DNA of 64,000 nt, from positions 1 to 64,000 of the forward strand of contig NZ_JAIZAP010000007.1 in NCBI RefSeq assembly GCF_020404745.1, read 5' to 3'. The translations under genes and the position numbers were made by a program. Numbering within the stretch: the first letter of the stretch is position 1; every line of letters starts with the position of its first letter. Below are positions 1 to 8,859 of the stretch, in pieces. The stretch is from Aquibacillus saliphilus (GTDB taxonomy: Bacteria; Bacillota; Bacilli; Bacillales; Amphibacillaceae). The notes under the pieces were generated by a model. The model saw only the letters and a list, made by a program, of their open reading frames with translations, did not search any database and had not been told where the DNA came from.

Positions 1-116
1 GTTCGTCACCAGGTAGAAAAAAACAGAAAAACGAACAGGTTTTCTTAGAAACATTAAGGCAATATGAAGAAGGTGAAACACAACATTTAAATGACCTAAC
101 AAACGACTCGGTATAA
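1..116 (+). CDS. 3' end of a hypothetical protein (truncated by window edge)
   Basis: An open frame enters from the left edge (first complete codon at base 3) and stops at TAA 114-116. Only about 37 C-terminal residues are visible. They are hydrophilic and rich in Lys, Glu and Gln, including the stretch LETLRQYEEGETQHLNDL, which is probably helical. No family can be recognised from so short a tail, so no function is proposed. The following 219 bases up to the end of the CDF gene are very AT-rich, and I see no clear terminator there. Confidence 0.5.
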   Translation, partial: SSPGRKKQKNEQVFLETLRQYEEGETQHLNDLTNDSV

Positions 117-335
117 ATGTAAAAAAATGGATAATGGACTACCTTCTTAGACCCCATTGTTCTTTTTTCTATTTTTCTCTCAAAAGATAAAAACTGAATA
201 TTAAAATAATATTTAAATTGAATATAATAAACTCTTGACTTTAATAAATATTTTTAATGCAACACTAGTGATAAATGATATATAATGTTATTATTACCAG
301 ATTTTTCAAAAAATAGTACCATGAGTGAGTTTTGA

Positions 336-1268
336 TTAATGTTCATGTTGATGCAACTCCTGGTCATGCTGACACATTAATTCATCCTCATGTGGATGGT
401 CACTATTTTCAATTTGTATTGTGACATGACCAATCCCTTTATGTTCTAGCTCATGTTCAATCTTCCTTAGTAATTGTTGACTATCGACTATCGACAGATT
501 TTCACCTACTACCGCATGGCAAGAAAGTGCGTTTTGACCACTAGTTATACTCCAAACGTGTAAATCATGAATACTGATAATACCTGGTATATTCTCAAAC
601 GTTTTGACAATGTTATTGAAATCAACGTTTTTTGGTGTTCCTTCCATTAATATATGGATAGCATCCTTTGCAACACGCCAACCGCTAATCAGAACAAGAA
701 TAGCCACAAACACACTGGCAAGTGGGTCTGCCCATCCAAAATCAAACAGCATAATTAGTATGCTTGCAATTATTGCTCCAACAGAACCAAGCATGTCACC
801 TAATACATGAAGGAATGCAGCTCGTAAATTCAAGTTTTCTTTCGTATCACCACGTAACAAGATCCAAGCAACAAAAATATTAACAACTAAGCCGACAATT
901 GCTATCATCAGCATTCCAGTTGAAGCGACTTCTGGTGGATCAATAAAACGGTGATATGCCTCATAAAAAATATAAAGAGCGATTAGAACAAGAGTAATCC
1001 CGTTAAATAAAGCTGCCAAAATTTCAAAACGTTTATAGCCATATGTCTTACTGTAGTTAGCCACTTTTTCACCTAAAATAAAAGCTGCTAGACCAACACC
1101 TAATGAAACAGAATCACTCAACATATGTCCGGCATCGGATAATAAAGCAAGACTATTGGTTAAGAAACCACCAATCGCTTCGACAATCATATAGGCGGTA
1201 GTAATAATAAAACTAATCATTAGTGCCTTTTTATTAGCTCCATGACTATGATCATGATCATGCCCCAT
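336..1268 (-). CDS. czcD: CDF-family Zn2+/Cd2+/Co2+ efflux transporter (CzcD-like)
   Basis: This 310-residue cation diffusion facilitator exports divalent metals across the membrane in exchange for protons or K+ (family knowledge). It starts with a His/Asp-rich segment (MGHDHDHSHG). Six hydrophobic helices follow, with the two HxxxD metal-binding pairs expected in TM2 (H48, D52) and TM5 (H154, D158). The cytoplasmic domain ends in a His-rich tail (QHDQELHQHEH). I chose ATG at 1268 because AAGGAGG lies about 10 bases upstream; a longer frame to 1301 has no ribosome site. It is divergent from a CzrA-type repressor, and a palindrome lies just upstream, so zinc-induced derepression is likely. Cd and Co specificity is inferred from the family only. 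Confidence 0.92.
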   Translation of the reverse strand: MGHDHDHSHGANKKALMISFIITTAYMIVEAIGGFLTNSLALLSDAGHMLSDSVSLGVGLAAFILGEKVANYSKTYGYKRFEILAALFNGITLVLIALYIFYEAYHRFIDPPEVASTGMLMIAIVGLVVNIFVAWILLRGDTKENLNLRAAFLHVLGDMLGSVGAIIASILIMLFDFGWADPLASVFVAILVLISGWRVAKDAIHILMEGTPKNVDFNNIVKTFENIPGIISIHDLHVWSITSGQNALSCHAVVGENLSIVDSQQLLRKIEHELEHKGIGHVTIQIENSDHPHEDELMCQHDQELHQHEH

Positions 1269-1310
1269 AGTAGTAATTCCTCCTTCAACTTCAACGTTCA
1301 TATATAGTAC

Positions 1311-1332
1311 TATATGAATATATTATCATATA
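1311..1332. promoter_or_regulatory. Putative CzrA/SmtB-type operator palindrome
   Basis: An AT-rich dyad with half-sites ATATGA (1312-1317) and TCATAT (1326-1331) lies 43 bases upstream of the czcD start, in the gap shared with the divergent ArsR-family gene. ArsR/SmtB metal sensors commonly bind imperfect 12-2-12 dyads containing ATATGA-type half-sites. Binding here is inferred from position and sequence only. Confidence 0.55.
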
Positions 1333-1496
1333 TGTTATTATGTGTTAACAACTAAATAACTTATCTTAGTATTTTCATGTTTAATGCACCTTATTAAATA
1401 CGAGTGAAATTCACATGTTATTTTGACAATTGTTCCGGTGATATTTAAGTTTATACTAGATGAATAAGTGGTTATTTAAAGGGAGCGCGGTTTAAA

Positions 1497-1838
1497 ATGG
1501 ATGATGAAAAATTAAATGATGATAACAGTCCAGGTGAGAAAAAGTACGAAGAGCTAGACGAGGAAACGCTTTTTGTTGTCACTCAGTCATTTAAGGCATT
1601 AAGTGATCCAACAAGGATTAGAATTTTACATTTACTCTTCTTCAAGGAATACTCTGTCAATGAAATTGCAGAGGTATTACATTTAAAACAGTCAACAGTT
1701 TCCCACCAGTTACGTTTCTTGAAAAATTTACGTTTAGTGAAGTTTCGAAGAGAAGGAACAACTTTATATTATTCTCATGATGATAAACACGTGATGGATA
1801 TTTTAAATCAAACAATAAACCATGCGCTTCATAGTTAG
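1497..1838 (+). CDS. czrA: ArsR/SmtB-family zinc-sensing repressor (CzrA-like)
   Basis: This 113-residue winged-helix protein has an ArsR core ([12 protein letters not shown], then the recognition helix [13 protein letters not shown]). The last helix carries D96, H98, H109 and H112, with the same spacing (+2, +11, +3) as the alpha-5 zinc ligands of Staphylococcus CzrA. This supports Zn2+ or Co2+ sensing rather than arsenic; no CxC arsenic motif is present. The first ~20 residues are acidic and probably flexible. A GGGAG ribosome site precedes the ATG. It sits head-to-head with the CDF exporter it probably represses, across a gap that contains an operator-like palindrome. Confidence 0.9.
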   Translation: MDDEKLNDDNSPGEKKYEELDEETLFVVTQSFKALSDPTRIRILHLLFFKEYSVNEIAEVLHLKQSTVSHQLRFLKNLRLVKFRREGTTLYYSHDDKHVMDILNQTINHALHS

Positions 1839-1993
1839 GTGGATTGAAGCCATGGTGCTTTGCGATATGTATTCCTTCGCATTTATAAACGAATAGCTTG
1901 GTGCTCGAAATAGTTGTTTCTCTATAGGCGTTTGTTTAGAACATTATTCATGATAAAGTAAAAGCATAGTGGATTTAGAAAGGAATTGAACAG

Positions 1994-4177
1994 ATGAGTA
2001 AAATAGTAGTATTAGCAGAAAAGCCTTCGGTCGGACGTGACATTGCTCGAGTATTAAACTGTAATAAAAAAGGCAATGGGTACTTCGAAGGATCAAAATA
2101 TATTGTTACATGGGCACTAGGACACTTAGTTACGCTGGCGGATCCAGAAGTATATGACGATAAACTAAAGACATGGAAGCTAGAAGATTTACCAATGCTT
2201 CCCAACGAGTTAAAGCTTGTTGTTATTAAGAAGACTGGAAAACAATTTAGTGCGGTAAAGTCACAATTAACTAGGAAAGATGTAAGTGAAATTGTGATTG
2301 CAACAGATGCTGGTCGTGAAGGTGAGCTAGTTGCTCGTTGGATTATAGAAAAATCGCGCGTGAATAAGCCTGTTAAGCGGTTATGGATTTCTTCTGTGAC
2401 AGACAAAGCAATCAATGATGGTTTCAAAAATTTAAAGCCTGGAAAGCAGTTCGAAAACCTTTACCAGTCAGCAGTTGCGCGCTCAGAAGCTGATTGGTAT
2501 GTAGGACTTAACGCGACTCGTGCTTTAACAACAAAATTTAATGCGCAGCTTTCAAGTGGACGTGTACAAACACCTACCTTGGAAATGATTGCATTAAGAG
2601 AAGATGAAATAAGAAGTTTTAAACCGAAGGATTACTACCGAATTCAGGCAAAAACGAACAAAGGATTCAACTTAACTTGGCATGACCAAAATACCAATGA
2701 TACTAGAACCTTTTCTAAAGAAAAAGCAGAAAAGCTAGTCAACGATTTAACAAGTTTACAAGGCGAAGTTACCGATATGGATAAAAAAGATAAGAGGAGT
2801 TTTGCTCCACAGTTGTATGACTTAACGGAATTACAAAGAGATGCCAATAGAATATTTGGTTACTCAGGTAAGCAAACATTATCACTTATGCAAAAGCTAT
2901 ATGAGCAGCATAAAGTATTGACATACCCACGAACAGATTCTAGATATATATCAACGGATATTGTTCCAACCCTGAAGGACCGGTTAAAAGCATGCGGGGT
3001 AGACCAATATGCTAAAGTTGCTTCGAATTTGGCAAGAAGTGAAATAAAAGCAAACAAATCTTTTGTAGACAATAGTAAAGTATCAGACCACCATGCAATC
3101 ATTCCTACAGAGCAATCCGTTTATCTTTCTGAACTAAACGATAAGGAACGTAAAATTTATGATTTAGTTGTTAAACGATTTTTAGCAGTTCTTTCGCCAG
3201 CGTTTGAATATGAACAAACAACACTCACTGTGAAAATAGGGAATGAACGATTTACGGCAAAAGGAAAGAATATAAAAAAACAGGGTTGGAAAGAAATTTA
3301 CAACAATCAGTACGATGATGAGCCAACAGATGATAAGGATCAAACTTTGCCGCATATTCAAAAAGGAGAAGTCTTCACAGGGATAAACGTCTCAATGACT
3401 AAAGGGCAAACTAAACCCCCAGAACGGTTTACTGAGGGAAGTCTCCTGCAAGCAATGGAGAATCCTGTCAAATATATGAACAAGCAAGATAAAGACTTAG
3501 TTAAAGCAATCAGTAAAACAGGTGGACTTGGAACAGTCGCAACCAGGGCGGATATTATTGAAAAATTATTCAATAACTTTTATATGGAGAAAAAAGGCAA
3601 ACACATCTTCATGACGTCAAAAGGAAAGCAATTGCTTGATCTCGTTCCACAAGATTTAAAATCTCCTACACTAACTGGTGAATGGGAACAAAAATTAGAA
3701 GCGATTGCTAAAGGTTCATTAAAAAAGGACGTATTTATTAAAGAAATGAAAGGCTATGCGAAAACAGTTGTACACGAAATTAAATCAAGTGATGCAAAGT
3801 TCAAACATGACAATATCACTGGAACAAAATGTCCTGAGTGTGGAAAATTAATGCTTGAAATAAACGGGAAAATGGGCAAAATGCTTGTTTGCCAGGATAG
3901 GTCATGTGGAGAGAAGAAAAATATTGCCAAAAAGACAAATGCTAGATGTCCGAATTGCCATAAACGTTTAGATTTACGAGGCGAAGGTGAAGGGCAAATG
4001 TTCACTTGTAGCTGTGGCCACCGGGAGAAATTATCTACATTTAATAACCGTAAGAAAAAAGAAAAGCGAACTAAAGTATCTAAAAATGATGTCAATAAAT
4101 ACATGAAAAATCAAAAACAAGAGGAATTTACTAACCCAGCACTTGCGGAAGCATTAGCTAAACTGAAGAAAAAATAG
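1994..4177 (+). CDS. topB: DNA topoisomerase III (type IA)
   Basis: This 727-residue type IA topoisomerase passes single strands through a transient 5'-phosphotyrosine break to resolve negatively supercoiled or recombination-linked DNA. The N-terminal TOPRIM domain contains AEKPSVG (catalytic Glu near residue 9) and the acidic DAGREGELV. The active-site tyrosine is in TYPRTDSRY (about Y311). The C-terminus adds two Cys4-type fingers (CPECGK...CQDRSC and CPNCHK...CSCG, about residues 615-680) and a Lys-rich tail. Length fits Bacillus TopB. AGAAAGGA precedes the ATG. It appears monocistronic, with a terminator immediately after. Confidence 0.95.
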   Translation: MSKIVVLAEKPSVGRDIARVLNCNKKGNGYFEGSKYIVTWALGHLVTLADPEVYDDKLKTWKLEDLPMLPNELKLVVIKKTGKQFSAVKSQLTRKDVSEIVIATDAGREGELVARWIIEKSRVNKPVKRLWISSVTDKAINDGFKNLKPGKQFENLYQSAVARSEADWYVGLNATRALTTKFNAQLSSGRVQTPTLEMIALREDEIRSFKPKDYYRIQAKTNKGFNLTWHDQNTNDTRTFSKEKAEKLVNDLTSLQGEVTDMDKKDKRSFAPQLYDLTELQRDANRIFGYSGKQTLSLMQKLYEQHKVLTYPRTDSRYISTDIVPTLKDRLKACGVDQYAKVASNLARSEIKANKSFVDNSKVSDHHAIIPTEQSVYLSELNDKERKIYDLVVKRFLAVLSPAFEYEQTTLTVKIGNERFTAKGKNIKKQGWKEIYNNQYDDEPTDDKDQTLPHIQKGEVFTGINVSMTKGQTKPPERFTEGSLLQAMENPVKYMNKQDKDLVKAISKTGGLGTVATRADIIEKLFNNFYMEKKGKHIFMTSKGKQLLDLVPQDLKSPTLTGEWEQKLEAIAKGSLKKDVFIKEMKGYAKTVVHEIKSSDAKFKHDNITGTKCPECGKLMLEINGKMGKMLVCQDRSCGEKKNIAKKTNARCPNCHKRLDLRGEGEGQMFTCSCGHREKLSTFNNRKKKEKRTKVSKNDVNKYMKNQKQEEFTNPALAEALAKLKKK

Positions 4178-4181
4178 CTTT

Positions 4182-4217
4182 AAAAACCCTTATTTTCAAG
4201 CTGAAATGAGGGTTTTT
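4182..4217 (+). terminator. Rho-independent terminator after topB
   Basis: The inverted repeat AAAAACCCT...AGGGTTTTT lies 5 bases after the topB stop and ends in a T-run. Confidence 0.8.
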
Positions 4218-4370
4218 AAAAACTTAACTGTACTAATACAATATTACCTTGCTATAATCATAATATATTATAGTGAAAATAAAACTTCAACTTTTATTCT
4301 TAGATGCAAATCAAAGTAGATAAATCAGCAAAGAATTATGGTTTTGTTTTGTCACATAGGAGGGACTATA

Positions 4371-4946
4371 GTGAGAACAAAAAAAGTTTATCTTCTTTTT
4401 TCGGATACAGGGACCTTGCTTGCTAAAGCAATAAATGTTTATACGAGAACACCACTAAATCATGCATCAATCGCATTTGATATCAGTTTGGATGAGGTAT
4501 ATAGCTTTGGGCGTAAGAATCATCGCAATCCATTCAGCGGTGGTTTTGTAAAAGAAGACACACGTACAGCCTTTTTTGAAAAAGCGAAGTGTGCTGTCTA
4601 TAGTTTTACTGTTACAGAAATGGAGTATGAATGGATCAGGCAAAGAATACAGCAAATGGAAGAACAAAAGGATCTATACAAATACAATATGATCGGACTT
4701 TTTGGAGTAGCTATCAATAAAGAATTACAAAGGAAAAATGCATTCTTTTGCTCCCAATTTGTCGCCACAATCTTAAATGAATGTGGAATCTATCATAACG
4801 AGAAACCAGCTTGTCTAGTGAGGCCACAAGACTTAATGAGATGGCACCAATTACAATTAGTATTCCAAGGTAATTTACAAGCCTATCCCTATTATCAAAG
4901 AGAGATTAGTCAAACCGCCATTATAAATAAATTAAATATTGTTTAG
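4371..4946 (+). CDS. Permuted papain-like (NlpC/P60-type, YiiX/YebB-like) cysteine peptidase or amidase
   Basis: The 191-residue protein resembles circularly permuted NlpC/P60 enzymes. A His lies near the N-terminus in PLNHASIAFD, and the likely nucleophile is in the later helix FFCSQFVATIL, the order expected for the permuted fold. No signal peptide is present, so it is probably cytoplasmic. Such proteins hydrolyse amide or ester bonds, but the substrate here is unknown. GTG 4371 was chosen because AGGAGGG lies 7 bases upstream; the open frame extends 11 codons further without a ribosome site. It stands alone between two terminators. Confidence 0.65.
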   Translation: MRTKKVYLLFSDTGTLLAKAINVYTRTPLNHASIAFDISLDEVYSFGRKNHRNPFSGGFVKEDTRTAFFEKAKCAVYSFTVTEMEYEWIRQRIQQMEEQKDLYKYNMIGLFGVAINKELQRKNAFFCSQFVATILNECGIYHNEKPACLVRPQDLMRWHQLQLVFQGNLQAYPYYQREISQTAIINKLNIV

Positions 4947-4952
4947 AGAATC

Positions 4953-4983
4953 AACTTGGTCTGTTATAGATCAAGTTTTTTTC
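4953..4983 (+). terminator. Terminator after the papain-like gene
   Basis: AACTTGGTC and GATCAAGTT form a short stem (one G·T pair) followed by a run of T, starting 7 bases after the stop codon. Confidence 0.75.
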
Positions 4984-5009
4984 TTGGTCTAGGAAATTAT
5001 AAAAAGGAC

Positions 5010-5335
5010 TGCTGCGGGTAATTAATCACTAAGAGTCGCGTCCAGCTCCGGCGCCTACCCGGAAATAAGCGGTTTTCTTATTTCGAATCGACCCCGCCTG
5101 AGGTCCCTGAGTCAATCCTCATCACGGGCAAAGAACTCTAGCGCCGAGGCTTGTCTTATTGTCCTAGGGTGAATATTAAGGAAAGCCACTTAGAATTACC
5201 TTCGCAGAAATAAGTGTCTTTCTTATTTCGAAGGCGCCTTCGCTTTTGTTCGTTTTAGGTAAGATTCACAAAATATACGCCTAAAGTCTTAGTTAGAAAT
5301 ATAGCTCTAGCCCATTAAAACGGACAAGCATTAGC
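5010..5335. repeat. Degenerate structured intergenic repeat region (Bacillaceae-type)
   Basis: This 420-base gap has no credible gene. It is GC-richer than its surroundings and contains text such as TCCAGCTCCGGCGCCTACCC and GTCCTAGG that I recognise from interspersed intergenic repeats of Bacillaceae genomes (recall, not a search). Two hairpins, GAAATAAG...CTTATTTC at 5062-5084 and 5207-5229, are nearly the same sequence 145 bases apart. The lia promoter must lie at its right end. Confidence 0.5.
5279..5292 (+). promoter_or_regulatory. Possible LiaR/CesR-type operator upstream of liaI
   Basis: CTAAAGTCTTAG at 5281-5292 (reverse complement CTAAGACTTTAG) resembles the conserved half of LiaR/CesR boxes, as I recall them from Firmicutes. 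It lies 78 bases upstream of the liaI start. The other half of the expected palindrome is only weakly present, so this is tentative. Confidence 0.4.
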
Positions 5336-5369
5336 GCTAAGATTGGTATATGAAAGGAGGGAGTAATAC

Positions 5370-5681
5370 ATGAAAACATTCCTATTATTTTTGCTGGCAC
5401 TTGTGGCAGTCATCATTATGTTAGCGAACCTAGGACCGATGATTCTTCTTTTAATAAGTTTAATCATATCCTATTATGCGATAAAGAAATTTATCTTAAC
5501 AGACTCTTTTGTAGAAAAAGTATTATGGGGATTTGTCATCCTTATTGGATTATCAATTTCGATCTCAAACATACCTGCTTTAATTGGAGTCGCTTCCTTT
5601 GTGGTACTTTACTATACGTATAAAAAGTGGAAAAAAGATAAACAAGATAGATACCTAGAACAGGAACCTTGGACAAACTAA
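5370..5681 (+). CDS. liaI: LiaI-like small membrane protein, first gene of a lia operon
   Basis: This 103-residue protein has three to four closely spaced hydrophobic segments (about residues 3-20, 22-40, 50-65 and 68-85) and a basic/acidic C-terminal tail (KKWKKDKQDRYLEQEPW). In Bacillus, LiaI is the membrane anchor that recruits the PspA-like protein LiaH during envelope stress. Here the next gene is the LiaH homologue, 21 bases away. The family assignment rests on membrane topology plus synteny; the sequence itself is poorly conserved. A strong AAAGGAGGGAG precedes the ATG. Probably positively controlled by LiaR encoded downstream. Confidence 0.7.
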   Translation: MKTFLLFLLALVAVIIMLANLGPMILLLISLIISYYAIKKFILTDSFVEKVLWGFVILIGLSISISNIPALIGVASFVVLYYTYKKWKKDKQDRYLEQEPWTN

Positions 5682-5702
5682 ATATAAAAAGGAGTTTTAT
5701 TG

Positions 5703-6332
5703 ATGGCTAATTTATTTAATAGAATCAAAGATACAATTACTGCAGATTTTAACGAAATGTTAGATCAAAAAGAACAAAAAAATCCGATTTCACATTTAAA
5801 TCAATATGTCCGAGAGTGTGAGCAGGAAGTACGTAGAATGAAGCAATTGGTAGAAAAACAATATGTAATCAAGCAAGAATTTACTACGGAACTAAATAAG
5901 GCGGAATCAATGGCTACTAAACGGAAGCGTCAAGCTGAGCTTGCGCTAGAAGCTGACGAACAAGAGCTACACCAACATGCACTAGAGGAGCAAGCTCAAT
6001 ATGAAAATAGGTTAACCAAGTTGAAAGATATCCTTGCAGAAAATGTTAAGGAACTAGAACAATTGGAAATGAAATATGTACAAATGAAGCAAAAATTGAA
6101 GGATTTATACGTTAAAAGAATGGAGTTAACAGGTAGGGAGAATATTGCTAGAGCCAATAAAGGCATGAACAAAGTGCTTCATTCCGATTTAGCTGCAAAG
6201 AGTGCATCCAAATTCTCCGAAATGGAAAGCTATATCGAGCGATTAGAAAACCAAGTTAAATCAGATTACCGCTTACACACACTAGATGCTAGGCTAGCTG
6301 AACTTGATAAAAATGTTTCTACTTCTCACTAG
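5703..6332 (+). CDS. liaH: PspA/IM30-family envelope-stress protein (LiaH-like)
   Basis: The protein of about 209 residues is almost entirely long amphipathic coiled coil, starting with NLFNRIKDTITADFNEMLDQ and ISHLNQYVRECEQEVRRMK, which match the N-terminal PspA/IM30 pattern. PspA/LiaH proteins assemble on the cytoplasmic face of a stressed membrane and limit damage by cell-wall antibiotics. ATG 5703 follows AAAAGGAG; an overlapping TTG one codon upstream is less likely. It lies between liaI and liaF in the operon. A hairpin follows the gene and may reduce transcription into liaFSR. Confidence 0.88.
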   Translation: MANLFNRIKDTITADFNEMLDQKEQKNPISHLNQYVRECEQEVRRMKQLVEKQYVIKQEFTTELNKAESMATKRKRQAELALEADEQELHQHALEEQAQYENRLTKLKDILAENVKELEQLEMKYVQMKQKLKDLYVKRMELTGRENIARANKGMNKVLHSDLAAKSASKFSEMESYIERLENQVKSDYRLHTLDARLAELDKNVSTSH

Positions 6333-6355
6333 AATCATGGTAATCTAAAAGGAGT

Positions 6356-6393
6356 GCGCAAGCTTATGATAGTTTACTTGCGCCTCTGTTTTT
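6356..6393 (+). terminator. Intra-operon hairpin with T-run between liaH and liaF
   Basis: GCGCAAG (6356-6362) and CTTGCGC (6377-6383) form a perfect 7-bp stem with a 14-base loop, then CTCTGTTTTT. The position suggests partial termination, giving more liaIH than liaFSR transcript. Confidence 0.6.
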
Positions 6394-6419
6394 CAACTAT
6401 GAGATAAAGAGGTGAGGTT

Positions 6420-7145
6420 ATGATTAATAGAACGAAAATAGACATCGTGGATATCCTGCTACTGGCAATAATTCTTCTATTCTTAGTCGAGTTAATCCTT
6501 ATCGATACCGGACTCCTCATTTTCATCGCAATTTTTAGCGGATTAATCTATTTTGGCAGACGCTCCTATTATAGACCGCGTGGGAAGTTTATGTTTTGGG
6601 TAGGCGCTGTTTTATTATTTGTAACTGTTACAAATACGATGGCGTTTAGGTTTCTTCTTTTAACTGTTATTATTTATTTTATTTTTAAATGGTATAAATC
6701 GAAGCAACAACCCACTTATTTCGAACCGGATTTTGCTGATGACCAACCTGTAGAAGAAACACAGCAACAACCGCTCATGTTTCACAACAAATGGTTTGGT
6801 CGGCAACGTACAAATAAAAGTGGATATGAATGGCAAGACATTAATGTTCAAACAGGGATTGGCGACACAATCATTGATCTTAATTATACGGTTATACCCA
6901 AAAAGGAACCGATTATGGTTATTAGAAATTTTGTTGGCAACATCCAAATAATCGTTCCATATGATGTGGAAATTAGTATTAATCATTCTGTTATGTTCGG
7001 CTCAATCGAAGTCATTGATTATCAAGAATCAAATGTCTGGAATAAAACACTTCATTTACAAACTTCTAATTATCAAACATCTAAACAAACGGTAAAGATA
7101 TTCACTTCAATAGTTGTCGGTAAAATTGAGGTGAAAAGAGGATGA
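6420..7145 (+). CDS. liaF: LiaF-like membrane inhibitor of the LiaSR two-component system
   Basis: The 241-residue protein has about four transmembrane segments in its first 95 residues. A soluble C-terminal domain (about 125-241) has the beta-rich pattern of the LiaF/DUF2154-type domain, for example GIGDTIIDLNYTVIPKKEP and VGNIQIIVPYDVEI. In Bacillus LiaF keeps LiaS from activating LiaR when there is no envelope stress. AAAGAGGTGAGG precedes the ATG. Its stop overlaps the liaS start (ATGA), which indicates translational coupling. Confidence 0.88.
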   Translation: MINRTKIDIVDILLLAIILLFLVELILIDTGLLIFIAIFSGLIYFGRRSYYRPRGKFMFWVGAVLLFVTVTNTMAFRFLLLTVIIYFIFKWYKSKQQPTYFEPDFADDQPVEETQQQPLMFHNKWFGRQRTNKSGYEWQDINVQTGIGDTIIDLNYTVIPKKEPIMVIRNFVGNIQIIVPYDVEISINHSVMFGSIEVIDYQESNVWNKTLHLQTSNYQTSKQTVKIFTSIVVGKIEVKRG

Positions 7146-8191
7146 AAACAGTTATATATCGTTCAATCATCTCTGGTTTAACGCTAGCCTTTTTGCTATT
7201 GCTTGTAATAATGAGTGTTTTTTTTATCGCTTTTCCTGTGGATAGTTGGTTAGATATTTGGGAAAAAAAGGTTTTTGAACTTCCGTTTGCCTTATTCACT
7301 CCAGTCATAACCCTCTTGTTCGGTGCTACGTCGGGACTTATTATTGGTATCTACCTGAGAAAGCAATTAATTGAAATAGAAGAATCTGTTGAGGGATTAA
7401 TTCAAACAGGTAGTTATCAGTTTGATGAGAAAGAATCACCTGTAACTGAAGTTATCGCTATTTACCAAAAAGTAAAAGAAGTTGAGAACTATATCCAACA
7501 GCAAACAAAGCAAAACCAAAAGCTAATCAGTCAACGGGTAGTGGACCAAGAGGAGCAAATGGAGAAAGTAATTTCAAAGGAGCGTAATCGACTTGCTAGA
7601 GAGCTCCATGATTCAGTCAGTCAAGAGTTGTTTGCCGCCTCGATGATGGTGTCTGCTATAAACGAAACTAACTCAAGTAATAACCACATGATGACAAAAC
7701 AATTGAAACAAGTGGAAACAATGATTCAACAAGCGCAATTAGAAATGAGAGCCTTATTACTTCACCTGCGACCAATCGCATTAAAGGATAAATCATTAAA
7801 AGAAGGGATTAAGCAGCTACTCGATGAATTAAAACAAAAAGTACCAATGGAAATCACTTGGAATATTGAGCAAGTAGCATTAAGTAGAGGTGTAGAGGAT
7901 CATCTATTCCGGATTTTACAAGAGTCGGTTTCGAATACGTTGCGACATGCCAAAGCACAGGCACTAAATGTTTTATTAATAGAACGAGACAACAATGTAA
8001 TCCTACGTGTCGTCGATGATGGAGTTGGTTTCCATTTTGAAGAGAGTTCATCTAGTTCGTATGGATTATCAAACATGAAGGAAAGGGCTGCTGAAATTGG
8101 AGCGAATTTCAGATTAATAAGTGTACCGACTGAAGGTACACGTCTTGAGATTCGTGTTCCAATTATTAATGCAGAAGGTGATGAAACATGA
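7142..8191 (+). CDS. liaS: Envelope-stress sensor histidine kinase (LiaS-like)
   Basis: This 349-residue NarL-group kinase has two N-terminal membrane helices (about 10-30 and 48-68) with a short loop between them, a linker/HAMP-like region, a HisKA_3 dimerisation helix with the phosphorylation site in [12 protein letters not shown] (H156), and a C-terminal ATPase domain (VVDDGVGF, then [14 protein letters not shown]). The very short extracellular loop is typical of intramembrane-sensing kinases that work through accessory proteins such as LiaF. It overlaps liaF and liaR by 4 bases each, so the three are one translational unit. Confidence 0.93.
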   Translation: MKTVIYRSIISGLTLAFLLLLVIMSVFFIAFPVDSWLDIWEKKVFELPFALFTPVITLLFGATSGLIIGIYLRKQLIEIEESVEGLIQTGSYQFDEKESPVTEVIAIYQKVKEVENYIQQQTKQNQKLISQRVVDQEEQMEKVISKERNRLARELHDSVSQELFAASMMVSAINETNSSNNHMMTKQLKQVETMIQQAQLEMRALLLHLRPIALKDKSLKEGIKQLLDELKQKVPMEITWNIEQVALSRGVEDHLFRILQESVSNTLRHAKAQALNVLLIERDNNVILRVVDDGVGFHFEESSSSSYGLSNMKERAAEIGANFRLISVPTEGTRLEIRVPIINAEGDET

Positions 8192-8817
8192 TTAGAGTAC
8201 TGTTTGTAGATGATCATGAGATGGTGCGGATTGGAGTCAGTTCTTTTCTATCAACACAGCCTGATATTGACGTAATTGCTGAAGCGAGTAACGGTATTAA
8301 AGCGGTTGAACTGGCACTAGATTTACGTCCTGATATTATTTTAATGGACTTAGTTATGGATGAAATGGATGGAATTGAAGCGACTAGACAAATAATAAAT
8401 GCTTGGCCCGAAGCTAAAATCTTAATTGTTACAAGCTTTATTGATGATGATAAAGTTTATCCTGCGCTAGAAGCGGGCGCGACAAGTTACTTGTTAAAAA
8501 CCTCTAAAGCAAGTGTAATTGCCAAAGCGATTCGCGATACATATAATGGTGAATCAGTATTTGAGCAAGAAGTTACGAATAAAGTATTAACAAAGATGAG
8601 AAAGAACAATGAAACGCTTGCTCACGAATCGCTGACGGCACGAGAAATGGAAATTTTGTTGTTAATTGCTGAGGGGAAAACAAACCAGGAGATAGCTGAT
8701 CAATTATTTATTGCACTTAAGACAACAAAGGTGCACGTGAGTAATATCCTAAGCAAGCTTGAGATTCAAGATCGTACCCAAGCGGCAATCTACGCTTACA
8801 AACATCAGCTAGTATAA
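8188..8817 (+). CDS. liaR: NarL/LuxR-family response regulator (LiaR-like)
   Basis: The 209-residue regulator has a receiver domain with the acidic pair D8/D9 (FVDDHE), the phospho-acceptor D54 ([12 protein letters not shown]), a conserved Thr/Ser (VTSF) and Lys (LLKTS). A C-terminal LuxR-type HTH follows ([20 protein letters not shown], then [13 protein letters not shown]). It is the partner of the overlapping LiaS kinase. In related bacteria LiaR activates liaIH and its own operon under bacitracin- or vancomycin-like stress. An operator-like sequence before liaI fits autoregulation. Confidence 0.93.
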   Translation: MIRVLFVDDHEMVRIGVSSFLSTQPDIDVIAEASNGIKAVELALDLRPDIILMDLVMDEMDGIEATRQIINAWPEAKILIVTSFIDDDKVYPALEAGATSYLLKTSKASVIAKAIRDTYNGESVFEQEVTNKVLTKMRKNNETLAHESLTAREMEILLLIAEGKTNQEIADQLFIALKTTKVHVSNILSKLEIQDRTQAAIYAYKHQLV

Positions 8818-8859
8818 ATGGAGTGAATAACTGAAAAAATTTCTAGGAGGTAAAGCCAA

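Noticed and set aside
3754-4104. 116-aa minus-strand frame inside topB and similar antisense frames elsewhere
   Set aside because: Antisense shadows of well-supported genes, without ribosome sites or family features.
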